Of a stretch of 64,000 nucleotides of DNA, positions 37,680 through 46,898 are shown in pieces. Position 1 is the first letter of the stretch, and each line of letters starts with the position of its first letter. The notes beneath the pieces were generated by a model. The model did not search any database. It was not told where the DNA came from and saw nothing but the letters and a program-made list of their open reading frames with translations. Origin of the DNA: Haloquadratum walsbyi J07HQW1 (GTDB lineage: Archaea; Halobacteriota; Halobacteria; Halobacteriales; Haloferacaceae); NCBI GenBank assembly GCA_000415965.1, contig KE356560.1, positions 1,457,862 to 1,521,861 of the forward strand, given 5' to 3'. Both the position numbers and the translations under genes were made by a program.

Positions 37680-37904
37680 TTAATCAATTTGAATCGATAG
37701 ATCGTCGTTCTGTAGATGATAGTGGGGTGGTTCAAACCCGGTCGTAACGGCATGGACCTCAACACCGTTGTTTTGTACGTCAGCAAGTGAACTGGCAAAG
37801 TCAGGATCCACATCCCGATATGGTTGAAACCGTTCAACATCAGGCCGTTGGATGACGAACATGACGTAGGCTTCATATTCATCAGTATGGAGTTCCTTTG
37901 ACAT
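37680..37904 (-). pseudogene. sfsA: C-terminal fragment of sfsA
   Basis: 74 residues matching only the C-terminal third of SfsA (DNA/RNA nuclease family, usually about 230 residues): EYEAYVMFVIQRPDVERFQP and DPDFASSLADVQNNGVEVHA, then PPHYHLQNDDL. The N-terminal OB-like and nuclease parts are missing. Immediately upstream (37897-37920) is a tnpB right-end-like sequence (CATCCTCCCACCCGTTTAC), so an insertion or deletion mediated by such an element probably removed the rest. Confidence 0.75.
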
Positions 37905-39183
37905 CCTCCCACCCGTTTACTGTCGTCTCTTACCCACAGATCGAGTCGCTGCTAAGGTCAATAAACCGATTGAAACCTCGATATCTACAGATTTAACACT
38001 TCTCCAGGACGTTTTTGCTGATCTCGGTTATCACATTCAGCAACCCCCAACTGCCGATATCACCGCCCGAATCACTTCCCACCTCGATCTTCCGAGAATA
38101 GAGTGGATTCGACAGCGTCTGAAACGTCTGTGTGGGACTCAGTGAACTTGTGGGGAAACCGTCGGATTCATTTCACCTCTAAAGAGTGGGCTTTCTCCTT
38201 GAACTTCCGTAAACTTCGAGCGTGACGGCGACCTCGCTCAGTCTGCCGGTCAGGGAATTTGGCAGTCATCCCGTCGGTGCATGTGCAGGATTTGATCTTA
38301 ACGTATGCGGTGGTATCGTCTGGTGTTTTGAGTCGAAAATCTGTTCGACTGTGATCAATTCTGCATCAATTGTGCGCAACCGTGTGATAATACGTAAGGA
38401 TGAATACTGTCTGTGGGCAGCAGTATAAGAGATTCATCGAATTTCCATCAAGAATGAGTTCTCTCAACATATATTTGATATCACTACTCTGTTGTATGAC
38501 CGAACGCAACCGTGCTGGCTGTCGGTGAACGTGGACTGGTGTACTTCCACACTCCGGTGGATCCGTGATTCCCGAGTGAGACTCGAGTCGCTGTGCTGAT
38601 CAATATTATCACAGCCACGAGGCTGCGGGTCACCGTATGAATGTGTATGGAGATGTCGATACGATGCTGCGTGTGCTGTGTGAGATGATATCCAATGAGG
38701 CGAATCGACAATACGGTCATCTCAATATGTTAATCCCATAGATGTTAACTGACGACTCGATAATCATTCAATGATACGTTTACCCGAGATTCACTTGCCT
38801 CTCGCTAGCGAGGTCACAATAGCAATAAGATCGTTCCATATCGATGTAACAGGAGTCTCACTCGCGACCTACGCTGCTCATGCTTACTGCTTGCCCAACG
38901 CGACACATGATATGAGAAAAACGAGAGTCATTGACTGAATTGCTCGTCAATCCTGTTACAGACATCTCTAATTGGGTTGTCCGCAAAAACTTGCACTGAG
39001 CTCTCTTATATGAGATTGACACCATTGTATTCAGTCTCCCGGACAACAGAACACGTGAACACAACGAGACCGATATCGAATCTATCGCAGTCAGGTCGAT
39101 AAACTGGGGAACTCCAGTTTTATCCTTTGAATAACGTCTCGCAAAACGCTTTCAATGGCTCTTCGTCTAATACCGATAAGAAG
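37905..39183. other. Gene-poor gap with fragments
   Basis: A plus-strand fragment at about 37980-38144 (LLQDVFADLGYHIQQPPTAD, ending LPRIEWIRQRLKRLCGTQ) looks once coding but has no start and no known family. Near 38170-38200, GGGCTTTCTCCTTGA resembles IS-end words. The remainder, including long frames on the minus strand around 38484-38720 and 38858-39064, has no protein-like features. Confidence 0.4.
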
Positions 39184-39405
39184 ATGTCTGCTACCATTGA
39201 AACACCTGACAGAAATGAGATCTGTTCATACTGTGGAGCACGTATTTTTGATCACGACCCAATCTGTGTTCGTGACTGCAACGATGATTGTGGGTCGCCA
39301 GAGTACTTCTGTAATTACGCTTGTCTCTCAGTGTATATCAACGAAAATAATCTGACGACAGGTGATGCGTGTATGTGGTCCCCTGATGAGCAAGACTGCT
39401 GTTGA
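39184..39405 (+). CDS. Small zinc-finger protein
   Basis: 73 residues from MSATIETPD; an earlier Met at 39127 is also in frame. A treble-clef-like Cys pattern is clear: CSYCGARIFDHDPICVRDCN, then DCGSPEYFCNYACLSVYIN and a final CMWSPDEQDCC. Many haloarchaeal zinc-finger proteins of about 70 residues look like this (FYC-type, CxxC...C...C); functions are mostly unknown. The gene stands alone. Confidence 0.7.
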   Translation: MSATIETPDRNEICSYCGARIFDHDPICVRDCNDDCGSPEYFCNYACLSVYINENNLTTGDACMWSPDEQDCC

Positions 39406-40099
39406 GTGGGCGTGACGTGCTCCCGTGTCGACGTGAAATATCTCATACCTGACTGCATGAGGACGAAGTATTCGATATCCATCTGAAATATCAGAATCAC
39501 TCAGGGCATATTGACACTCAATCTCCCCGGTGTTGTCGATATCTGGATCGGAGAAACAATGAATCGCTCCGTGCAGCATTGAGCATGTGGGATAACAATT
39601 GAGGCTGTGTTGAGCGACTCCTTAGTTAACTCCATGGTGTGTCGAATATGAACGATAGCGCTAAGACGATGTCGCTCAGACACGAATAACTCATCTGATG
39701 TCTATCCTCTCAAGACCACACTGACGGTGAAGTGCGTACGATACAGGCTGAAGATTCATATTTCCCCGGTTGAAATACTGATGTTCGATTCTGTGACCTC
39801 CAGAGTTCCGTCGGTGACCGACATGTGGTATCAGCAGGACGGGCGTAGTTATCCCGCTTCCGGGATTTGGCTCGGAAGCATCGAGTAACTTTCTAAGAGC
39901 AGGCGGGGTCTGAGTCCCCCGCTTTTATAACTCGATGTAGTCAAACCAGTGCTTTATTACCTCAATGCACTCGCCGTTGAGTTTGCGGCGGACAGCAGTG
40001 TCGCGATACAATTGTTGGTAATAGGATTTCTTTATTCAGCCGAACCGCTGTATCTTTTTAGCTAATTCATCTCGATTCTGGTGCTCTATTGGTGGTCAC
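39406..40099. other. Intergenic gap with scattered fragments
   Basis: The minus strand near 40020-39930 reads LYRDTAVRRKLNGECIEVIK, which looks once coding, followed by a stop; I cannot name the family. Around 39850-39930 there are short inverted GC words. No whole gene is supported. Confidence 0.35.
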
Positions 40100-40310
40100 T
40101 CAGCCGTTTTTTCCCAATGTGTGATACTGCTCGCCGAGAAGCTTCAGCCGTAGCCGTCTCGGGAGTGTGAGACCGTTCTTCGCGGTCTTCAGGGCTGTCG
40201 CCGAGGTACTTTAGGACCTGATCGTGGTCCACCGTCTCCAGGCGAAAGACTTCACGCTGTTCGAGGGTCTTCTCCTCACAGGACGACGTCGTCGCGGTCC
40301 TTGCGCTACC
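40100..40310 (-). repeat. Degenerate coding-like repeat, copy 2 (shared with 4.7 kb)
   Basis: Minus strand reads EEKTLEQREVFRLETVDHDQ, then VLKYLGDSPEDREERSHTPE. It matches copy 1 at 4737-4880 on both sides of a 43-base stretch (40173-40215) that copy 1 lacks. It is probably a relic of a gene dispersed in the genome. Confidence 0.5.
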
Positions 40311-40359
40311 ACCACGGCACGGGGCGGTCATCCACGTCGGGATACTTTGACGCCACCAC

Positions 40360-40643
40360 GAACATCGGTTGCAGTCAAGATTGGCACGGTTGTCCATGAT
40401 GTCGGAGATACTGATCCCGACGATGCGGTTGTTGTAAATACTCCCCCGGTTGAGGCTGATGAGTGGACAGTGACCAACACTGATATACTCGTAAGTATGA
40501 ATCCAGAGTATCCTGAGGATTCGACGGTAATTGTGGTGATATCTCTCTCAACGCTCACTCACACAGGCGTCTATTCTGAGTGGGATTCTGAAGACCCAAT
40601 CGGGCTCCCGGCTGACTGCCAGACGTTATGCATTCCCGCGTGA
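40360..40643 (+). pseudogene. 5'-truncated hypothetical protein
   Basis: From about 40365 the frame reads VAVKIGTVVHDVGDTDPDDA, VVVNTPPVEADEWTVTNTDI and ends with a normal stop after LPADCQTLCIPA; this part is acidic and protein-like, about 90 residues. Upstream the same frame runs into the reverse side of the degenerate repeat and has only a non-native Met at 40224. The genuine start appears lost, so it is called a truncated gene. The family is not recognised. Confidence 0.45.
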
Positions 40644-40822
40644 GCGACTCCGCCGTGTCGGCACCGTACCCACGACTACAGCAGCAGTCGAGGAAAGAGA
40701 ATCAAGACAAAAAACCGGAATCAGAGTGACACCGACACTGACGCTGATATTTTTTGAAGAGTATTTTTATTCAATTTAGAATAACAGGCAACGGTTTATT
40801 ATAATATCAGGTTCGGAACGTA

Positions 40823-40830
40823 CTTATTTA
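40823..40830 (+). promoter_or_regulatory. Putative TATA box of the ABC operon
   Basis: CTTATTTA centred about 25 bases before the ATG at 40851, consistent with a leaderless mRNA for the binding-protein gene and its operon. Confidence 0.45.
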
Positions 40831-40850
40831 TTCAATAGAATTGTCTAAAT

Positions 40851-41870
40851 ATGGATATATCACGGCGTAGGGCACTCGAAAGCGCGAGCGTCACGGCGGC
40901 GATTGCACTTACCGGTTGTCTTGGGGAGAGCACGCCGAGTAATAATGACTCAGAGACCATTGCGGTTCAAGAGGTTGAAAGCAGCGTTAGCGCAGCCGTG
41001 TTTCAGTGGGGAATTGAAAAAGGCGTCTGGTCGTCCCGGAATATCGAGTTGAATTTTCAGACCGTCCCTTACGGTCGGTATAACCGCCAACTTGTGACTA
41101 ACGAATCCGATATCGGTGCCCCGGCGACGGTGGCACAGATGGAGTTCATGACTGATGGTGAGTCATTGACATTTATTGGACCTCAACAGAATATGTTTAA
41201 TCGCATGTTCGTGCGGGCTGATGATAGTTCAATCGAGGACCCGTCAGATCTCGTCGACAAGCGGGTCGGTGTGCCAGCCGCAGTCAGCTCAACGACGACA
41301 ATCGTCCATCGGGCGCTCATTGATGAGACATATGGAATCGATATTGTTGAGGATACTGCGGAAACCCGAGCGGAAGATCCACCGGTACTCTGGGAGCTTT
41401 TTCAGGACGGGGAATTTGACGCAATCTCTGAGTTCTCAGGATACACGATTCGTGGAATCGCCGATGAATCCACACGGACAATCTTCGACCCACATGCGCT
41501 CTGGACCGAACGCACCGGGGTTGGACTTCCGACGACGACGTTTACTGTCCGCCAAGACTGGTTTGGACAACACCGTGATACGACTGAGCGGTTCTTAGAG
41601 GGCTGGGATGAGGCGTTGTCATTGTTTCGCTCGAATGCAGAAACGGCTCTCAGCGAGTTTGGGAAGGCAGCCGGGATTTCAGATCCTGATGAGGCTGCAG
41701 TCGTCAATAAGTTGATGAATGGCGATACGATATTTGGACCGCCATTTTATGACGAATCACTCGCTGATAGTCACTGGTCATTTTTCGAACTACTAGCCGA
41801 CCGAGGGGTGCTTGATCTTCCAGATCGTGAGACAGCAATAACGACCGTCGACGCATTTGAGCAGGACTAA
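40851..41870 (+). CDS. ABC transporter substrate-binding lipoprotein, NitT/TauT/NMT1 type
   Basis: 339 residues. Tat lipoprotein signal: SRRRALESASVTAAIALTGC, cleaved before the Cys. The mature part is a two-lobed periplasmic-binding fold of the NMT1/SsuA type, with SAAVFQWGIEKGVW, APATVAQMEFMTDG and VGVPAAVSSTTTIVHRAL as typical segments. Members of this family bind thiamine precursors, sulfonates, nitrate, bicarbonate or aromatic acids; this sequence does not decide which. It is anchored outside the membrane and delivers substrate to the two permeases that follow. It ends four bases before the first permease's ATG, so the operon is tight. Confidence 0.85.
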   Translation: MDISRRRALESASVTAAIALTGCLGESTPSNNDSETIAVQEVESSVSAAVFQWGIEKGVWSSRNIELNFQTVPYGRYNRQLVTNESDIGAPATVAQMEFMTDGESLTFIGPQQNMFNRMFVRADDSSIEDPSDLVDKRVGVPAAVSSTTTIVHRALIDETYGIDIVEDTAETRAEDPPVLWELFQDGEFDAISEFSGYTIRGIADESTRTIFDPHALWTERTGVGLPTTTFTVRQDWFGQHRDTTERFLEGWDEALSLFRSNAETALSEFGKAAGISDPDEAAVVNKLMNGDTIFGPPFYDESLADSHWSFFELLADRGVLDLPDRETAITTVDAFEQD

Positions 41871-41874
41871 TCGA

Positions 41875-42699
41875 ATGTCACCCCGACAGTCAGTATTGCC
41901 AGATATCAGCTCTCCACTCGTTTGTCAGATTACCGTAACGGCTGTATCGATTGCTGTGTTTGCGCTCGTCTGGCAGACAATCGCTGCAGCGTTTACCCCA
42001 CGTCAGCTCCCCGGCATCATTGCGTTGATGAAGAATGTGTGGGTGGTCATTTCAGGCGGTGATCGGTTCGCACCTGTAGTAACATACGGCACGACAATCA
42101 CCCGAGTCGTAACGGGATTTATGATATCGATGGTACTTGCAACGTTTTGGGGTGTCATCATGGGTGTTCAACAGAGCATGACAGATTATCTCGCCGGTCC
42201 ACTCTTTGTGTTGCTGACAGTGCCTTCAGTCGTGTGGGCATTCGTCGGTGTGCTGTGGCTCGGATTGACTGAATTTGCTGTTCCGGTATTGGTGATCGTG
42301 CTGATTGTCTTTCCGTATTTGACAACAATAATCTGGGAGGGTACTCGTGACCTGAATGAAGACTTGCTCAAAATGGCTACCACATATGACGCTCGCAGAA
42401 GCCACATCTGGCGAGATATTTATTTGCCACATATTAAGCCGGTGTTGTTTGGCGCAATGCGCGTTGGACTCGCTGTTTCTTGGAAACTGGCGCTAGTCGC
42501 GGAAGTTTTTGGCACTGCGACTGGAGTTGGTGTCGCTGTCAACTACCATTTCGAGGCTTTTGATACCGGAATGGTGATTGCGTGGGCGATCCCAGTTATG
42601 GGAGTGATGATCATCGCTGATCGCTTACTCCGATGGAGCGAACGTCAAGCAGCGCAGAAACGAGGATACGATACCGAGACAACAAATCTAATCGCATGA
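41875..42699 (+). CDS. ABC transporter permease 1
   Basis: 274 residues from the ATG at 41875; a TTG at 41857 would overlap the preceding gene and is not needed. About six hydrophobic segments belong to the BPD_transp_1 (SsuC/TauC-like) fold. The coupling helix loop, EAA-like, is near DEDLLKMATTYDARRSHIWRD (note the DLNEDL start) followed by IYLPHIKPVLFGAMR. It overlaps the ATPase start by ATGA. Confidence 0.88.
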   Translation: MSPRQSVLPDISSPLVCQITVTAVSIAVFALVWQTIAAAFTPRQLPGIIALMKNVWVVISGGDRFAPVVTYGTTITRVVTGFMISMVLATFWGVIMGVQQSMTDYLAGPLFVLLTVPSVVWAFVGVLWLGLTEFAVPVLVIVLIVFPYLTTIIWEGTRDLNEDLLKMATTYDARRSHIWRDIYLPHIKPVLFGAMRVGLAVSWKLALVAEVFGTATGVGVAVNYHFEAFDTGMVIAWAIPVMGVMIIADRLLRWSERQAAQKRGYDTETTNLIA

Positions 42700-43451
42700 C
42701 TCGACTTCGCGTTTGCGAGGCGACGAAAAGGTACGGAGACGGTGATACTACCGAGACGGTCGATGTATTTACTGGATTAAACCTATCTGTAGACGCCGAT
42801 GAGTTTGTCACGCTAATGGGTCCCTCAGGGTGCGGCAAGACCACGATTTTGAATATTATTGCTGGGCTCACGCCGCTAACCGAAGGGACCGTTGAGTTTG
42901 ACGATAAGCCGGTCGTCGCTGGTGAGTTTCCCTTTGGATATGTGTTTCAGGAACCTCGTTTACTGGACTGGCGGACAGTCGGAAAAAACATCGAGTTCGT
43001 GCTTCGATCCGCTGATATCAACGCCAGTGAATTTGACTCCCGAATCGATAGCGTGTTAACCCGAGTCGGTCTTGCTGACGAACGGGATAGCTATCCTCAA
43101 CGACTCTCTGGCGGTCAACGTCAACGGGTGAATCTTGCGCGGGCGCTGGCAATCGAGCCGGAACTCCTCCTGATGGACGAACCATTCTCATCACTGGATG
43201 AAGTGACCGCCCGCCATGCTCGTCAGGATTTACTTGATGTCTGGTATAATACACAAAAAGCTGTCCTGTTTGTTACTCATGATATGGGTGAGGCAGTTGC
43301 ACTCTCAGACAGAATCCTATTCATTGATACGGAAGGGAATTTATTTGATGAGATTATCATCGATCATGAGCGTCCGCGAGATTTCGATGACCCAGCACTT
43401 CGGGAGACAGAAGCACAACTGACTCGTCGATTTTTCAGATCTTTACAGTGA
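42696..43451 (+). CDS. ABC transporter ATP-binding protein
   Basis: 251 residues from the ATG that overlaps the permease stop. Walker A GPSGCGKTT (about 42-50), Q-loop VFQEPRLLDW, signature LSGGQRQRVNLARAL, Walker B LLLMDEPFSSLD and H-loop FVTHDMGEAV are all present. This is the SsuB/TauB/NrtD group that pairs with NMT1-type binding proteins. It powers the two permeases flanking it. Its stop overlaps the second permease start. Confidence 0.92.
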   Translation: MTRLRVCEATKRYGDGDTTETVDVFTGLNLSVDADEFVTLMGPSGCGKTTILNIIAGLTPLTEGTVEFDDKPVVAGEFPFGYVFQEPRLLDWRTVGKNIEFVLRSADINASEFDSRIDSVLTRVGLADERDSYPQRLSGGQRQRVNLARALAIEPELLLMDEPFSSLDEVTARHARQDLLDVWYNTQKAVLFVTHDMGEAVALSDRILFIDTEGNLFDEIIIDHERPRDFDDPALRETEAQLTRRFFRSLQ

Positions 43452-44197
43452 TTACTCAACGTATCTATCGCTGGGTAGTAATCATACTGACGCTTTTTCT
43501 TACATGGGCTATCGGCGGGCGTATCATGCCAGCGACCCTTCCAGGTCCAGCCGCCGTCATCGGACGGATACCTCTGTTACTGGTCCCTGGACCAGGTGGC
43601 AATCTTATGACCCATCTTGTGCAGAGTCTACTCCGGGTATTGAGCGCAGGGATAACTGCCCTGATACTCGCAACAGTCATTGGAATTATGATGGCTCAAC
43701 AGCGCTCAGTTGAGTTGGCAGTCTCACCGTGGTTACCATTAGCGATGACAATCCCAACCCTCGTTGTCGTGCTGGTGACGATGGTGCTGTTTCAATTCAG
43801 CGAAGCTGCGGTCATCACTGCGACTGTTCTCGTGACGACACCGTATGCCACAGTCACTGTATGGGAGGGTGCTCGAACTGTCGACAATGATATATTATCG
43901 GTGGCCGCAGCCTATGATGCCAGTTCATGGGCAATACTACGTGAGATATATCTCCCAGCAATCGCTCCTGCTGTCTTCGGTAGTGCTCGATACCTCGCGA
44001 GCATGGTCTGGAAGGTGGTAGTGCTCGCCGAAACGTTTGGTATGTCAGTTGGGATGGGGGCAGTTTTTCGATTCTGGTATGGACAGGGTGATCTCGAAGC
44101 GGTGTTAGCTGCGCTGTTTGTGTTCGTATTTGTGATGGTCGGGATTCAAGCCGGTATCACGCACGGTAAAGAGCGGCTCTTAGCTTGGCAGACATAA
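43448..44197 (+). CDS. ABC transporter permease 2
   Basis: 249 residues from a GTG at 43448, which overlaps the ATPase stop. Six or so hydrophobic segments of the BPD_transp_1 family. The coupling loop is ARTVDNDILSVAAAYDASSW, followed by LREIYLPAIAPAVFGSARYL, similar to but clearly distinct from permease 1. Most NitT/TauT transporters use a homodimer of one permease; the presence of two suggests a heterodimer. Confidence 0.88.
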   Translation: MITQRIYRWVVIILTLFLTWAIGGRIMPATLPGPAAVIGRIPLLLVPGPGGNLMTHLVQSLLRVLSAGITALILATVIGIMMAQQRSVELAVSPWLPLAMTIPTLVVVLVTMVLFQFSEAAVITATVLVTTPYATVTVWEGARTVDNDILSVAAAYDASSWAILREIYLPAIAPAVFGSARYLASMVWKVVVLAETFGMSVGMGAVFRFWYGQGDLEAVLAALFVFVFVMVGIQAGITHGKERLLAWQT

Positions 44198-44258
44198 ATC
44201 GATTTTACATATCAATATTCAATATCAATATTTGATCTTCGATAGCCACTCCTTGATG

Positions 44259-45008
44259 TTACCGAGCAATTAGCGCCGCTTGTCCACCAGCAACAAACCC
44301 GGCATCAATATTAACGACCGTCAAATAAGTACAAGACTGCAGCATTCCTAGCAAGGCTGCCTCACCGTCGCCGGCGTACCCAGAACCGGTACCGACGGGA
44401 AGTCCGATAACGGGCGCTGAGACCATTCCCGCCACCACCGTCGCGAGTGCCCCCTCACGACCGGCGGCGACGATTACACAATCGCAGTCAGCCAGCGTCT
44501 CTCGTTCCGCTAACAGCCGATGGATGCCCGAAACGCCGACATCATATAGTTTCTCAACAGCACAGCCCATCTCCTCACTTAGTGCAACTGCCTGTTCAGC
44601 GACACTAATATCTGATGTGCCCGCAGTCACAACACCGACGGTCCCGTCACTGTCAGGTCGCTCAAATCCTGATGTATGACCAACGAACGTCTGAGAGCGC
44701 TGATAAAACTGTGTAGTGGCAGCGGCGCCTGTCAGCTCTTCTCGGACAGCATCAGAGACTCCAGTCACAATTGCCCGACCGGTCGTTGAGAGAAGTTCAC
44801 GTCCGATGTCGATGGTCTGTTCATCACTTTTCCGCTCCGCTTCGACGACCTCGGGAATCCCGGTCCGCTCACCTTGTCGAGCATCCACCCGCGCGAATTC
44901 ATCTATCTGATGAACTCCTTTTAATTGACGTTTTGCTTCTTGAAGTCCAATCTCGCTTCCAGCTAACGCTTCGAGAACATCATCGACTGCAGCGTCATCA
45001 TCAGTCAT
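44259..45008 (-). CDS. larB: LarB-like pyridinium-3,5-biscarboxylate synthase, PurE-related
   Basis: 249 residues. The C-terminal half is the PurE-like domain typical of LarB: VVTAGTSDISVAEQA (about 125-139), YDVGVSGIHRLL, AAGREGALATVVAGM and VGTGSGYAGDGEAALLGM, then VNIDAGFVAGGQAA. The N-terminal 90 residues resemble the LarB-specific segment. LarB carboxylates nicotinic acid adenine dinucleotide (NaAD) at C5 and releases AMP, the first step to the nickel-pincer nucleotide cofactor. Older annotation as NCAIR mutase is not supported by the fold context. It lies 9 bases from the downstream end of the NAPRTase gene, in the same direction, as a likely two-gene operon. LarC and LarE are not in this window. 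Confidence 0.82.
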   Translation of the reverse strand: MTDDDAAVDDVLEALAGSEIGLQEAKRQLKGVHQIDEFARVDARQGERTGIPEVVEAERKSDEQTIDIGRELLSTTGRAIVTGVSDAVREELTGAAATTQFYQRSQTFVGHTSGFERPDSDGTVGVVTAGTSDISVAEQAVALSEEMGCAVEKLYDVGVSGIHRLLAERETLADCDCVIVAAGREGALATVVAGMVSAPVIGLPVGTGSGYAGDGEAALLGMLQSCTYLTVVNIDAGFVAGGQAALIAR

Positions 45009-45017
45009 GTACTGATG

Positions 45018-46289
45018 TTATTTGTCACCGCCGGTATCAAAGACCCCGCGATTCCGGAGTGTTGGAATTGCCTCACGCGCCCGATCAGCAGCCGCGGTGA
45101 TATCAAATGTTCGGACCTTCTCACCATCATGAATCAGTGGGCTCAAGAGTTTCTCTCCAGAAGCGGTCTCGCCGACTGCAACGACTTGGTCATCATATCC
45201 GTCTCGATAGACGGTCTTCGCACCGGAACGGACACCGCGTTTGGCTCGTGGCTCGCCCTCAACCGCCACGAGATTCAATGAAAAGTCAATGGGATCAGCA
45301 TCGGCAATCGCCCCACCAACGCCAAATCCGTCAGCAACATCCCGAAGACGGTGGATATCCCGGACGCCGATTCCTCCGCTGACGAGTATATCAATATCGT
45401 CCGTTTCTCGTTGTTGCAACTCCCAGCGAACGTCTTCGATAATTGCCCGCATATCACCTCGACGTGAGCTTGTGGTGTCCAGACGAACTCCCTCTAACCG
45501 ATCCTCAAGACAGTCTGCAGCCCGAGCAACCTCATCAGCCTCGTCACCGAACGTGTCACATAATAATACCCTCGGCACCGACTCCTCAAGTGCTTCATCG
45601 TAGGCTGTCCAAGCCGCTTCAGGCGACCCTAACGCGACGACAAGAGCATGAGGCATGGTGCCACCAGCTTCAACACCAATCACCTCGCCACCGGCGACGT
45701 TCCCAATCCCATCTGCACCGCCTATGAGCGCAGAACGCTCGATCATCGCGCCCAATGCCGGGTGTTGGCGGCGGGTCCCAAAGCTCAAAACTGTCCGGTC
45801 ACGAGCCGCCGCCCTCACTCGCCAGGCAGCAGAGGCGATTCCGGAAGCATGAGCAAGAAATCCTAACAACGACGATTCATACCGTGCGAACATGCGGTAC
45901 GGACCTTCAATGCGCAGTATGGGACCGCCAGAGATTGGCGCCCCCTCAGGAGGTGCATACACATTAACAGGAAGCCCTTCAAGTAACTGGGCAGCATCAT
46001 TGAGACCCGCGAGCAAGTGCCATCCCTCAGGCGCGGAAAGCTCTGCAGTGACTGTTGGGTTCTCATCAACGTGGTCGAGTATGGTTTCAGTGCGTAGAAA
46101 GTACGCCGCCGTCGCTTGACCGTCGTCAATCTCTGATTCGGTCAAAAGATCATACTTCCGGTCGTCCATCGAACGTGATTCGGCTAACATAGCAATAAGC
46201 GCTGGGAACGCCTGATCATCCGCCCCTCGGTCGGGATCCGAGACTGTACTTCGTCTCCACAAGAGATATTCAATTTGATAACACCTCAC
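45018..46289 (-). CDS. pncB: Nicotinate phosphoribosyltransferase
   Basis: 423 residues, the archaeal/bacterial NAPRTase length. The conserved SFGTRRQHPALGAMIERSA (about 167-185), GGADGIGNVAGGEVIGVEAG and GTMPHALV are the active-site and phosphoribosyl-binding motifs; later DTTSSRRGDMRAI and ILVSGGIGVRDIHRL fit the barrel strands that bind PRPP. It converts nicotinate and PRPP to NaMN, feeding NAD and, through NaAD, the LarB reaction. The likely start is the Met before RCYQIEYLLW; a shorter start may be real, as the first 15 residues are atypical. It is the first gene of the pair with larB. Confidence 0.88.
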   Translation of the reverse strand: MRCYQIEYLLWRRSTVSDPDRGADDQAFPALIAMLAESRSMDDRKYDLLTESEIDDGQATAAYFLRTETILDHVDENPTVTAELSAPEGWHLLAGLNDAAQLLEGLPVNVYAPPEGAPISGGPILRIEGPYRMFARYESSLLGFLAHASGIASAAWRVRAAARDRTVLSFGTRRQHPALGAMIERSALIGGADGIGNVAGGEVIGVEAGGTMPHALVVALGSPEAAWTAYDEALEESVPRVLLCDTFGDEADEVARAADCLEDRLEGVRLDTTSSRRGDMRAIIEDVRWELQQRETDDIDILVSGGIGVRDIHRLRDVADGFGVGGAIADADPIDFSLNLVAVEGEPRAKRGVRSGAKTVYRDGYDDQVVAVGETASGEKLLSPLIHDGEKVRTFDITAAADRAREAIPTLRNRGVFDTGGDK

Positions 46290-46898
46290 CGACAGAATCT
46301 CTCTCAGATCAAAATGATAAACGGATTTTATTAATCGAAGCCTTAGACCGCCGTGAACGACAGTCTTGAGATCATCAGGTGCCTTCTGCTACTGACAACC
46401 CCATGCGATTTATTCTCTTTAGACTCTTTGGACAGCGTTGGTAAATGTAATATCAAACGTGAGACCTGCTCATAGATATTAGTTCGTTAGTCTCATCGCT
46501 GATATCGCTGCTATTTGACAGATTCGAGACGCTTATCCCCCCTCCGGGAGGACCTGTCGATAGCAGGCAAGTCGAGGAGAATAGTTCATTATCACTCCCA
46601 TCATATCGATTCTCCGCTATCGATCATCGCTGACATCCTCTCGTCAGTATCGCATTCTTTTGATCAACCATGCACGATGTACTCACCAGGGCGCAGCAAT
46701 CGCTCAAGAGTAAACCGCCTTGGGGTCATATCAGCATCAAAGCCCCGAGGCAGTTGCCTTGCTCTATCTATAGATCGGGAATAGCAAAGGAGCATGGAAA
46801 TATTATTGACACAAGGATAGAATACACACATATGAACAAAGCCGTGTTCACGATATGTATCTTGAGCTATCGATTGCCTTTCAGGGCTGGTTACGAGG
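46290..46898. other. Intergenic gap with solo IS-end hairpin
   Basis: About 610 bases. The only recognisable element is the hairpin at 46712-46755 (CTTGGGGTCA...CCCCGAGGCA), the same as at 6140 and 20522. No gene is supported. Confidence 0.5.
46712..46755 (+). repeat. Solo IS right-end-like hairpin (CTTGGGGTCA type), copy 3
   Basis: CTTGGGGTCATATCAGCATC then AAAGCCCCGAGGCA, close in sequence to the tail of the tnpB relic at 6140-6172 and to 20522-20565. It is probably a solo right end of the same element subfamily. Confidence 0.45.

Noticed and set aside
38484..39064. Minus-strand frames of 68-78 codons
   Set aside because: They are basic, His/Ser-rich and lack any motif; chance frames in a gap.
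44259..45008. PurE (NCAIR mutase) role for the LarB-like gene
   Set aside because: The protein has the longer LarB form with an extra N-terminal region, and lies with NAPRTase rather than with purine genes.
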